Shown piece by piece: positions 7,151 to 15,065 of a stretch of DNA of 64,000 nucleotides. Both the position numbers and the translations under genes were made by a program. The stretch is taken from the NCBI RefSeq assembly GCF_000785535.1, contig NZ_CP007595.1, positions 3,060,439 through 3,124,438 on the forward strand. Direction: 5' to 3'. Source of the DNA: Arthrobacter sp. PAMC 25486 (GTDB lineage Bacteria > Actinomycetota > Actinomycetes > Actinomycetales > Micrococcaceae). The stretch's first letter is position 1, and each line of letters opens with the position of its first letter. A model generated the notes under the pieces. The model saw nothing but the letters and a program-made list of their open reading frames with translations. It did not search any database and was not told the DNA's origin.

Positions 7151-8683
7151 ATGACTCAAGTGGCTGCAGAAACTGTCGGCGTTTTAGTGCGGGATGCACG
7201 GAACGAAAAGGGCTGGACCCAGGGCGAATTGGCAACCCAATTGGGCACCAGCCAAAGCGCTGTGGCCCGGATGGAACAAGGCAAGCAGAACCTGAGCCTG
7301 AAGATGATTCAGCGCATGGAAGCCTTGCTTGAAGCCAACCTTTTCAGCGTGGGAGCCGTTTCCAAGAACGCCGTCACACACCTGCGCGTCCACGGCGGAC
7401 GCCAGCTGTCCGGCAGTGTGGACGTCAACACCAGCAAGAATGCCGGCGTGGCCCTGCTCTGCGCCAGCCTGTTGAACCGCGGCACCACCACCCTGCGCCG
7501 CGTGGCCCGCATCGAAGAAGTCAACCGCATTGTTGAACTGCTGACCTCCATCGGCGTCGAGTGCACCTGGTTGGAGGACAACGACCTGCTGATCCGCCGC
7601 CCCGCCGTGCTGGACCTCGCCTCGATGGACATCGCCGCCGCCAAGCGCACCCGCAGCGTCATCATGCTCCTTGGCCCGCTCCTCGACGAGGAACACAGCT
7701 ACCGCATCCCTTACGCAGGCGGCTGCGACCTCGGCACCCGAACAGTGGAGCCGCACATGCAGGCGCTGCGCGAATTCGGGCTCACAGTCAACGCCCACGA
7801 CGGTTTCTACCAGGTCCAGGCCCCGCTCAGCGACACCGAGGACAGGACCTTTGTGCTGACCGAGCGCGGGGACACGGTCACCGAAAACGCCATCATGGCC
7901 GCGGCCCACCGCGCAGGCACCACCATCATTCGCAACGCCAGCCCCAACTACATGGTCCAGGACCTGTGCTTCTACCTCCAGGGCCTGGGCGTCACCGTGG
8001 AAGGCGTCGGCTCCACCACGCTGACCATCACCGGCAAATCCCGGATCGATGTGGACATTGAGTATGCACCGTCCGAGGACCCCATCGAGGCGATGTCCCT
8101 GATCACTGCCGGCATCGTGACAAAGTCCGAGGTCACCGTCCGCCGCGTGCCCATCGAGTTCATGGAAATTGAGCTCAAGGTGCTCGAACAGATGGGCTTC
8201 CGCTACCTCAAGTCCGCCGAATACATGGCCCGCAACGGCAAGACCCGCCTCGTGGACATCACCACGCTGCCCTCCGATTTGAAGGCTGCGCCGGATAAGA
8301 TCCACCCCATGCCGTTCCCCGGCCTGAACATCGACAACCTGCCGTTTTTCGCCGTCATCGCCTCTTGCGCCGAGGGCACCACGCTCATCCACGACTGGGT
8401 GTACGAGAACCGCGCCATCTATCTGACCGAGCTGAACCGTCTCGGCGCCGGCGTCCGCCTGCTGGACCCGCACCGCATCGACATCACCGGGCCCACCGCG
8501 TGGCGTGCCGCCGAAATCGGCTGCCCTCCCGCACTGCGCCCGGCCGCCTGCATCCTGCTGGCCATGCTCGCCGCCAAGGGCACGTCCGAACTGCGCAACA
8601 TCTACGTGATCGAGCGCGGCTACGAGGACCTGGCCGAGCGCCTGAACACCGTCGGCGCCGAGATCGAGTACTTTCAGGACTAA
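7151..8683 (+). CDS. XRE-type HTH domain fused to UDP-GlcNAc 1-carboxyvinyltransferase (MurA-like)
   Basis: 510 residues. Residues about 8-60 form an XRE/Cro helix-turn-helix (WTQGELATQLGTSQSAVARM). Residues about 77-508 are an EPT/MurA fold, which transfers enolpyruvyl from PEP to UDP-GlcNAc in the first committed step of peptidoglycan synthesis. Key MurA residues are kept: SKN (K96-N97, K22 equivalent), GGCDLGTR with catalytic-type C192 (C115 equivalent), D395 in NIDNLP (D305 equivalent), R463 in ALRPAA (R397 equivalent) and IERGYEDL near the end. An enzyme that also binds DNA, or a paralogue turned regulator, are both possible. Likely a second MurA rather than the only one. Confidence 0.88.
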   Translation: MTQVAAETVGVLVRDARNEKGWTQGELATQLGTSQSAVARMEQGKQNLSLKMIQRMEALLEANLFSVGAVSKNAVTHLRVHGGRQLSGSVDVNTSKNAGVALLCASLLNRGTTTLRRVARIEEVNRIVELLTSIGVECTWLEDNDLLIRRPAVLDLASMDIAAAKRTRSVIMLLGPLLDEEHSYRIPYAGGCDLGTRTVEPHMQALREFGLTVNAHDGFYQVQAPLSDTEDRTFVLTERGDTVTENAIMAAAHRAGTTIIRNASPNYMVQDLCFYLQGLGVTVEGVGSTTLTITGKSRIDVDIEYAPSEDPIEAMSLITAGIVTKSEVTVRRVPIEFMEIELKVLEQMGFRYLKSAEYMARNGKTRLVDITTLPSDLKAAPDKIHPMPFPGLNIDNLPFFAVIASCAEGTTLIHDWVYENRAIYLTELNRLGAGVRLLDPHRIDITGPTAWRAAEIGCPPALRPAACILLAMLAAKGTSELRNIYVIERGYEDLAERLNTVGAEIEYFQD

Positions 8684-8685
8684 CC

Positions 8686-9294
8686 GTGTCCAAGAGAAAT
8701 AAGGGCAACGCCGACCGCCGCGCGGCAGGTTCAGAGCTACTTGACTCAGGGTACTTTCGCCAGCGCATGGCCCTTGCCCTGCTGGTCCCACTGTCAATTG
8801 CCCTTTCCGTCCTGTACTTGGCGTCAGGCACGTTCGCCGTGGACTGGCTCATCGACAATGTCGCAGCCATGCAGTGGCTGGACGGCTGGTTTGGGCTTGC
8901 CGCGGGGGATCTGGTCGCCAGTCTGGTGCTTTATATCCCTGTGGTCAGCTACCTGTCCCTTGCCGGAATTGTGCTGAACCTCGCCATGGGCCGTGTCTAC
9001 CTGCGTGGCGGCGGCACCAAAGGCTACAACGCCCGGGAAAAGCTTGTGATCGTGGCGGTGTTCATGACGCTCATAAGTGTTCTTTGGGCGTGGATCAGCT
9101 GGGACGAGCGCAATGCGGCCTCATTTGCGGCGCTGGTTGCCAACGTCCTGCTGCTGCTGTTGTCAGCGGTTCCACCAGGCCTCGCCCTGGCCGGACGTAC
9201 CCCGGGTAAACACTTCAAGGACCGGCAGATGTTCGCCGTCATTGCGGTGCTGACAGTGTCCTGGGCAGCGGGAATCTTCTGGGGCCTGGCCTAG
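8686..9294 (+). CDS. Multi-pass membrane protein of unknown function
   Basis: 202 residues from GTG at 8686, two bases after the stop of the HTH-MurA gene, so probably co-transcribed. A basic N-terminus (SKRNKGNADRRAAGS) is followed by about five hydrophobic segments. No recognised motif. The longer in-frame ORF reading back to 8365 runs through the MurA gene in another frame and is arginine-rich shadow sequence. Its function is not evident. Confidence 0.75.
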   Translation: MSKRNKGNADRRAAGSELLDSGYFRQRMALALLVPLSIALSVLYLASGTFAVDWLIDNVAAMQWLDGWFGLAAGDLVASLVLYIPVVSYLSLAGIVLNLAMGRVYLRGGGTKGYNAREKLVIVAVFMTLISVLWAWISWDERNAASFAALVANVLLLLLSAVPPGLALAGRTPGKHFKDRQMFAVIAVLTVSWAAGIFWGLA

Positions 9295-9322
9295 CAATCA
9301 ACTTACGTGCAAGGCTCAGAAG

Positions 9323-9356
9323 CAGTCCTGCGCATAAACGACTATGCGCAGGACTG
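9323..9356. terminator. Bidirectional terminator between convergent genes
   Basis: A perfect 14-bp stem CAGTCCTGCGCATA (9323-9336) with complement at 9343-9356 and loop AACGAC. Outer arms AACTTACG (9300-9307) and CGTAAGTT (9372-9379) can extend the structure, the latter overlapping the last codons of metZ. It lies exactly between the convergent membrane-protein gene and metZ. Confidence 0.75.
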
Positions 9357-9364
9357 GAGGCCAG

Positions 9365-10603
9365 TTATGCGCGTAAGTTCAGGCCGGTGGATGAAATCGC
9401 CGCCAGCGCCGCCGTCAGATCCTTCTTCAGGTCATCCACGTCCTCGAGCCCCACGGACAGACGCAGGAAACCGTCCGACAGCCCGATCGCGGCGCGGCCC
9501 TCCGGCCCCATGGCGCGGTGCGTGGTGGTGGCAGGGTGGGTGATCAACGACTTCGCATCGCCTAAATTATTGGAGATGTCGATGATGGCCAAGGCGTTCA
9601 GCAGCGCAAACGCTGCCTCCTTGCGGGTTCCGGAGGCGGGCTCGGCCAGCTCAAACGTCAGCACCGTACCGCCGGCCTTCATCTGCTTCTTCGCCAGCTC
9701 GTACTGCGGGTGCGACGGCAAATGCGGGTACAGCACGCGCGTCACCTGCGGCTGCGCCTCTAGAAATTCGCCCAGCGCCAGGGCGTTCCGGCAGGAGTGG
9801 GAAACGCGCAGGTTCATGGTCTCCAGGCCTTTCGTCAGCACCCAGGCGTTGAACGCGGACAAAGCCGGTCCGGTATGGCGCATCAGGTTCTTCACAGGCC
9901 CGTCGATGAACTCCTTCGTGCCCAGGATCGCACCGCCCAACACGCGGCCCTGCCCGTCAATGTGCTTGGTGCCCGAGTACACCACGATGTCCGCGCCAAA
10001 GTCGCCGCAACGCTGCAGCAGGGGAGTGGCGAACACGTTGTCGGCCACCACCTTGGCACCCGCGGCATGGGCGAGGTCGCACACGGCCTGGACATCAATG
10101 ATTTCCTGCATCGGGTTCGACGGCGACTCAAAGAACACGGCCGTGGTCGGCACGGACAAGGCCGTCCGCCACTGCTCCAAATCCGACCCGTCCACGAACA
10201 CGGTCTCCACGCCCCACCGCGGCAGCAGTTCGTTCAGGATGACAAAGCAGGAGCCGAACAGTGACCGTGAAGCCACCACCCTGTCGCCCGCCGCCAACAA
10301 TGCGCCCAAGGCGGTGAACACGGCGGACATGCCGGACGCCGTCGCAAAGCAGGCCTCCTTGCCCTCCAAAAGACGCAGCCGTTCCTGAAACGTGGCCACG
10401 GACGGATTGCCGTAGCGCGAGTATACGAACCGGTCCACCTCGCCGGTGAATGCCTGCTCGGCATGCTCTGCGGACTCGTACACAAACCCGGAGTTCAGGA
10501 AAAGTGCCTCGGACGTCTCCTGGAAATTGCTGCGGTCAAGCCCGCCGCGCACGGCCTGGGTGTCCTGCGCCCATGTGGCTGCGTGCTCGTTAAAGTTGCT
10601 CAA
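9365..10603 (-). CDS. metZ: O-succinylhomoserine sulfhydrylase
   Basis: 412-residue PLP enzyme of the Cys/Met metabolism family. It makes homocysteine directly from an activated homoserine and sulfide. Family features are RYGNPSVATFQERL, the ATASGMSAVF segment, and VYSGTKHIDGQGRVLGG with the PLP lysine. The GQGR stretch after the lysine and the N-terminus (TQAVRGGL) fit MetZ. Start is TTG at 10603 with an AGGGA-like site upstream. It is the last gene of an operon with a DUF1737 protein and a rhodanese, behind a SAM-IV riboswitch. Confidence 0.9.
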   Translation of the reverse strand: MSNFNEHAATWAQDTQAVRGGLDRSNFQETSEALFLNSGFVYESAEHAEQAFTGEVDRFVYSRYGNPSVATFQERLRLLEGKEACFATASGMSAVFTALGALLAAGDRVVASRSLFGSCFVILNELLPRWGVETVFVDGSDLEQWRTALSVPTTAVFFESPSNPMQEIIDVQAVCDLAHAAGAKVVADNVFATPLLQRCGDFGADIVVYSGTKHIDGQGRVLGGAILGTKEFIDGPVKNLMRHTGPALSAFNAWVLTKGLETMNLRVSHSCRNALALGEFLEAQPQVTRVLYPHLPSHPQYELAKKQMKAGGTVLTFELAEPASGTRKEAAFALLNALAIIDISNNLGDAKSLITHPATTTHRAMGPEGRAAIGLSDGFLRLSVGLEDVDDLKKDLTAALAAISSTGLNLRA

Positions 10604-10750
10604 TTGTGGTTCCCTGGCTTTCGCTGGTGGTGCTGATCAAGTACGACGGCGGCACCCGTGCCGGGCTGTTGGCGCCGGTTGGGCTGTGGGCCGTTGGGCG
10701 GCTTCGCTGCTGGCGGCTGCCCCGGCACTTACACATTGGGCAACCCGGCT

Positions 10751-11143
10751 TTAGCGCCAGGGCAGCTTGCGGTTCTTCCAACCGTTGACCACCCGGTCGC
10801 CGTAACGGTCGGGTTCGCCCTCAAAGCCCTCGAGGATGTTGTACGCCGTATATCCGGCAGCCGTTGCAGCCTCGGCGGCGGCGATGGAGCGGGCACCGGA
10901 ACGGCACAGCACCACCAACTCCTTGTCGGCGGGAACCACCGCCTGCAGTTGGGCCAGGAACTCGGGGTTGTTGCTGCCGTTGCCGAGGTTCCACTGGACT
11001 AAGACAGGCTCGGTGTTCAGTGCGGAGGCATCCGGGACACCGATGTGCTGCCATTCACCCTCGGTGCGCACGTCCACCAGGACTGCCCCGGCCGCCACGC
11101 GCTCCCAAGCCGTAGCCGGTGCCAAGTCACCTGCGTAGCTCAT
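10751..11143 (-). CDS. Rhodanese-like sulfurtransferase
   Basis: 130-residue single rhodanese domain. VLVDVRTEGEW is the conserved first motif, and VVLCRSGARS contains the active-site cysteine loop (CRSGAR). It ends with NGWKNRKLPW. Such domains carry sulfur as persulfide. The start overlaps the upstream DUF1737 stop (ATGA) and metZ lies 147 bases downstream, so a sulfur-donor role around homocysteine synthesis is a reasonable inference but unproven. Confidence 0.88.
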   Translation of the reverse strand: MSYAGDLAPATAWERVAAGAVLVDVRTEGEWQHIGVPDASALNTEPVLVQWNLGNGSNNPEFLAQLQAVVPADKELVVLCRSGARSIAAAEAATAAGYTAYNILEGFEGEPDRYGDRVVNGWKNRKLPWR

Positions 11144-11400
11144 GCGATACCCTCGCCGTCAAACTCAAGGTCGGCGTCGAGGTCGTCGACTGCGGTGGCG
11201 ACGGCGGCGTCGCTCGTGGCCACAGCCCTCGGGAGAATCACTGCCTGGGCGCAAATGACCTGGCCGCCGTTGGATGTCACGGCCGGTCCGCCGTGCAGTA
11301 CGTAACCTTCCGCAAGGGCGGTTGAAATGCGCTCACAAAAGGAGCGGTCGTCGGGGCCGGTGATGAGCCGGTAGGCCAGGGGGGATTCGTCCGCGGACAT
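11140..11400 (-). CDS. DUF1737 domain protein
   Basis: 86 residues. The N-terminal half YRLITGPDDRSFCERISTAL followed by GYVLHGGPAV and GQVICAQAV matches the DUF1737 pattern. The C-terminal 35 residues are acidic and variable. I chose ATG at 11400 because GAGGAG lies five bases upstream; longer in-frame starts run into the riboswitch. First gene of the SAM-IV-controlled operon; its function is unknown. Confidence 0.82.
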   Translation of the reverse strand: MSADESPLAYRLITGPDDRSFCERISTALAEGYVLHGGPAVTSNGGQVICAQAVILPRAVATSDAAVATAVDDLDADLEFDGEGIA

Positions 11401-11489
11401 GCTTCTCCTCATTGCAAGTGGCGCCAGAATGCAAGCGGGAGCTGGTGGCGGTGCATACGAGCCGGAACTGGCCTGGCACCGCAGAGGGT

Positions 11490-11612
11490 TCACGCTTGCA
11501 AACGTCAGCCGTGGTAGCTGGGTTTGCCAAGTATTCACCTGAGGCACCCCGCCGGAAAGAGGGTTGCCGGCCAGCAAGTCAGGGCTTGGCGCTGGCACTC
11601 ATTACTTACCTT
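11490..11612 (-). promoter_or_regulatory. SAM-IV riboswitch
   Basis: Read on the minus strand, the leader contains ATGAGTGCCAGCG near its 5' end (about 11604-11592), then CAAGCCCTGA, then TTGCTGGCCGGCAACCCTC, then GGCGGGGTGCC and GGTGAATACTT. This order and sequence are those of the actinobacterial SAM-IV class. It precedes the DUF1737-rhodanese-metZ operon by about 90 bases. SAM binding would repress methionine synthesis. Exact boundaries are approximate. Confidence 0.85.
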
Positions 11613-11736
11613 GAAAAATAACACATGCCCTGCTGGCGGGCGCCAACGGCTGCCGAGTATGGCGCAACATGACGCGGCCAGTCCTGTGCGGTCAGCCGGC
11701 CGGGTCCTGCACCGGGGGGAGAAACGCCCCTTGCGC

Positions 11737-13332
11737 CTATCGGCCCGGCGTGCAGGGATAGGCGTCCCCGCGGCAGAAGTAGGACTGGCCGTTGTGCATT
11801 TCAATGCCTTGGAAAAGTTGGGGGACCGTGACCAGTTGGTAGCCGGCGGCATGCAGGTCATCTATCAGCTGTGCCTGCCCGTCCACGGTGGTCCTGTGGA
11901 TGTCGTGCTGCAGGATGATCGATCCGGGGTGGATAAGCTCCATGACCTTGGGAATGAAAATTTCCTTGTTGCGGGACAGCCAATCCTGGGAATCCACGGA
12001 CCAGTTGACCACAGGCATCCCTATGGACCCTGCGATGCGCGCAGTCATGTCGCCGTAGGGTGGCCGCAGGTATCGAGGTGTTGCGCCGGAGGCCCCCGCG
12101 ATCATGTCCGTGGCGCCCTGCACCTCGCCCAGTGCGGCGTTGAGGGACAGCTTGCTCAGATAGGGGTGGTTCACTGTGTGGTTGGCAATGACGTGGCCGG
12201 CTGCTGCGGTGGCGGCGGCGATCTCCGGGTAGCTGGCGGCGTAGCTGCCCTGCTCAAAGAACGTGGCGTACACGGATCGGTCCGCCAGGATCTTCAACAG
12301 GCGGGTTGTTTGATCGTTGGGTCCGTCGTCGTACGTCAATGCGGCGCACGGAACCAGGTCGCAGTTGATGTGTTCCTGGCCGGACGCCGCCGGTGGGGGA
12401 GCGGTGAAGGCAGTCGTGGCCTCGGCCAGTTGCCGCAGTTGTCGGCCCAAGTCCGAGAGCAAGGGGGAGGCGGCCTCTGCGGTGATGTGGACGTTGACCG
12501 ATTCTGGCAGTGCAATTCCGGTGACCGGGTCCGCCTGGACAGGCACCACCAGCTCGCCACTTCGGCTGAAGGCTGCCCCGCCCAGCAGCGCGTCAGCAGC
12601 CGGAGGTACCGCGGCGGGCGTCTTTGCGGCAGCGGTGCCGTTGCTGCCCTCGCCGGGTTCCGTGCCTGTGGCGGTTGCGGAAGACGTGGCAGATGCAGCA
12701 GATGCGTCAGAGGCGGCAGGTGTGGCGGCTTCCTGATGCGTGGCCGGGGTAGATTCGCCGTCCGCAACGATGGCGCCGCTGAGCAGTGCCCGCACAGTTT
12801 CCACGCTCTCAGGTGCCAGCAGGGCAGGGCCGCCCTGGACATCCCCGGTGGCCAGATCGGTGTAGCTCGTGGTCTCGGAGAGCAGCGTCATGGTGCCAGC
12901 AACGGCTTCGGAACGGGTAAACCGGGTGCCAAGCGTGTTCCCGCCCGCCAGAATGATGTCCTGTGCCAGTTTGAGCCCGTTGGCCATGCCTGGTTTTTCA
13001 GGTGCGGCCACGGCCGGATTGAAGCGCCCGCCGGCATGTTGATCCAGAATGCCCAACAGCTGGGCGTCCAACTGGCTGTTGTAGGCGGCTCCTCCGTTTA
13101 GGTAGACCCACTTGGCCCGGACCGAGTCCACCCCGTCCACGTGGATCGTCATGGGCAGTGCCCCGGGGACCGTGGACGGATCGAGCGAGGGCAGGGCCTG
13201 TCCCGCCACGGATTCAGGCGGCGGTGCCGGTGTGGGGCTGGGCATCACCGGGGCCGGGCTGATGCTGCAGGCGTTCACGGAAAGCACGGCTGCAGTCAAT
13301 GCCAGGAGCCGCTTCCCAGCAGGAAAATGCAT
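11737..13332 (-). CDS. Polysaccharide deacetylase (NodB domain) lipoprotein
   Basis: 531 residues. An N-terminal signal peptide with lipobox LSVNAC (cysteine 22) predicts a surface lipoprotein, followed by a Pro/Ser/Thr-rich linker. Residues about 55-320 form an uncharacterised domain, possibly related to the N-terminal region of PdaC-type enzymes. The C-terminal NodB domain (about 325-520) has all metal and catalytic motifs: TYDDGPN, NHTVNHP, RPPYGDM, a DSQDW segment and LQHDIH. It probably deacetylates peptidoglycan or another envelope N-acetyl glycan. A low-complexity Ala/Thr/Ser stretch lies around residues 200-240. Confidence 0.87.
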   Translation of the reverse strand: MHFPAGKRLLALTAAVLSVNACSISPAPVMPSPTPAPPPESVAGQALPSLDPSTVPGALPMTIHVDGVDSVRAKWVYLNGGAAYNSQLDAQLLGILDQHAGGRFNPAVAAPEKPGMANGLKLAQDIILAGGNTLGTRFTRSEAVAGTMTLLSETTSYTDLATGDVQGGPALLAPESVETVRALLSGAIVADGESTPATHQEAATPAASDASAASATSSATATGTEPGEGSNGTAAAKTPAAVPPAADALLGGAAFSRSGELVVPVQADPVTGIALPESVNVHITAEAASPLLSDLGRQLRQLAEATTAFTAPPPAASGQEHINCDLVPCAALTYDDGPNDQTTRLLKILADRSVYATFFEQGSYAASYPEIAAATAAAGHVIANHTVNHPYLSKLSLNAALGEVQGATDMIAGASGATPRYLRPPYGDMTARIAGSIGMPVVNWSVDSQDWLSRNKEIFIPKVMELIHPGSIILQHDIHRTTVDGQAQLIDDLHAAGYQLVTVPQLFQGIEMHNGQSYFCRGDAYPCTPGR

Positions 13333-13379
13333 GTTAAGGAATCCCCAGATGGTGTCGGTGGTGGAACTTCACAAGAACT

Positions 13380-14829
13380 TTACTTCGCGCCCAGCGTAGT
13401 CTGCTTTTGAGAACGTGCGCGTTGTTCGGACAGGAGCGTGTCAAACTCATCGCGAGAAATTGGCGACACGTTCATCCCTCGGGACACGGCCTCCTCACGG
13501 CTGAGCTCGGTGGGGAATCCGTAGGTGCCAGACAAGGTGAAGAATGCGTGGCCACCCAGCTGTCCCCCGGCGGAGAAGTGCTGCAGTTCCCGCAGGCCCC
13601 TGGCCAGGGTGCGGCGGAAGGACGGTCCTCCTTGGTTAGGACAGCTTCAATGTTCTCCTGCTGCAGGGCCAGCTCGGGGTAGGCATCCTGGTACAGGGAA
13701 ACAACAACGGGGACCAAGCCGCTGAAGAAGTTCTTTTGAACGCCCAGCCCGAACCCGAAGCGCATGGCGCGACGCAACAGCCTTCGCATGACGTAACCGT
13801 TCGCCTTGTTGCCTGGGCACACGCCGTCAAAAGCCAGGAACACGGCGCCGCGGACGTGGTCGGCAAAGGTGCGCAGGACCGCTGTGTGTTGCTCATACGT
13901 GGTTTGTGTCAGTTCTTCCAGGGCCACAATCAGTGGCTGCAAGAGGCTGGTTTTGAAACCGTCGGGGTACCCATCGCCGCGGCGGAAATTCTTTCCAGCC
14001 CGCCACTAAAATCAACTTGGTGGCGCGTCAGCCGGACAAAACCATGCTCTGCCCGCCGGTATTCCAGGAATACCGAATTTCCGATTTCCAGGAACTGTCC
14101 GCCGTCCTAATTCTGGTGTGGAAATGCGCCGTAGGCCGTGTCGCGTGTGACCTCCGGAAAGTAGTAAAACACTTCGCTGTCCGGACCGCAGGGGTCGCCT
14201 ACTGGTGTTGCAGCGGGTGAACCTCCGCGCGACCATCAGTCTTTGCCACCGTAAAACGTTATGCGCGCACGTTGGTTCCGCACCTCGTTGCCGTGTTCTT
14301 CGGTGCCCAAGTCAACGCGGTCGGCGCTGATGCCCGCGGCGCTGAACAGGCGCGCCCGAATATCTGCGCTTTCTTCATCGCGGGGGATGCCTTTGTCCGG
14401 GTCTCCGCCGAAAACGCTGACGTAGATGCGTTCCGGGTCCAGGCCCACCACGCGGGTGAGGAAGTCCCACAGCGCCGGAATCTTTTCGTCCGTGAAATAG
14501 GACCCAAGGCTCCAATTGCCCAGCATTTCAAAAAATGTGATGTGCCGGTTGTCCCCAACTTCCTCAAAGTCCTGGGATCGCAGGCAGTTCTGGCTGTCAG
14601 TCAAACGGTCACCTTTTGGGTGATCTGCGTCCAAAAGGAACGGCAACAGGGCTACATGCCGCTGCCCGTGAACAAGGTGGTGGGGTCATTCAGGGGAACA
14701 AACGGGGATCGCTGCAGCACCGCGTGCCCACGGTCCACCTTGGTATTCCAGGAACAGGTGGCGGATGTCTTGTGTGGTCAGCGGCTGTGTTGCAGTCTTT
14801 GGGGTCCTTGTCCCGAGTAAACCCGGCAT
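13380..14829 (-). pseudogene. Decayed alanyl-tRNA synthetase-like gene (catalytic-domain form)
   Basis: Minus-strand fragments in different frames line up with AlaRS in order. They are LTTQDIRHLFLEY and VPLNDPTTLFTGSGM (around 14665-14775), DNRHITFFEMLGNWSLG and LGLDPERIYVSVFGGD (14236-14646), PVGDPCGPDSEVFYYFPE (about 14147-14212), GQFLEIGNSVFLEYR (around 14055-14100), VDFSGGLERI (about 13990-14015), TFADHVRGAVFLAFDGV with GYVMRRLLRRAMRFG (13472-13942), and GGHAFFTLSGTYGFPTELS near 13520-13560. At least five frame changes separate them. The last frame ends at 13380 without editing or C-Ala domains, so the ancestor was a short AlaRS paralogue. No function is expected now. Confidence 0.85.
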
Positions 14830-15065
14830 TCTTTTTTGCGATCAACCCGTTCAACATCCCACCGTACGCGCTAAAATCTATTCAAGCAGGCAGGTCGTAG
14901 GGATTGATTTTTCAGGCCAATACTCTGATGCGCGGTGCAGCGTTTCCACCGCTTTGAGACATTGTCGTGGGACATCAATTCACATTGATTGGGGTGCGCA
15001 GGTTCTTTCGTTGCCGCGGTCAATTCGCAGTTGACCCGCCATAACGCCCAGGCAAAGGACATGAG

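Noticed and set aside
7184..8797. 537-codon minus-strand ORF opposite HTH-MurA
   Set aside because: Antisense shadow with a Gly/Ala/Val-rich translation and no domain; the plus strand carries a full MurA.
10604..10750. Possible second riboswitch between the rhodanese and metZ genes
   Set aside because: No SAM-class or other recognised aptamer core is visible; the riboswitch is upstream of the operon at about 11490-11612.
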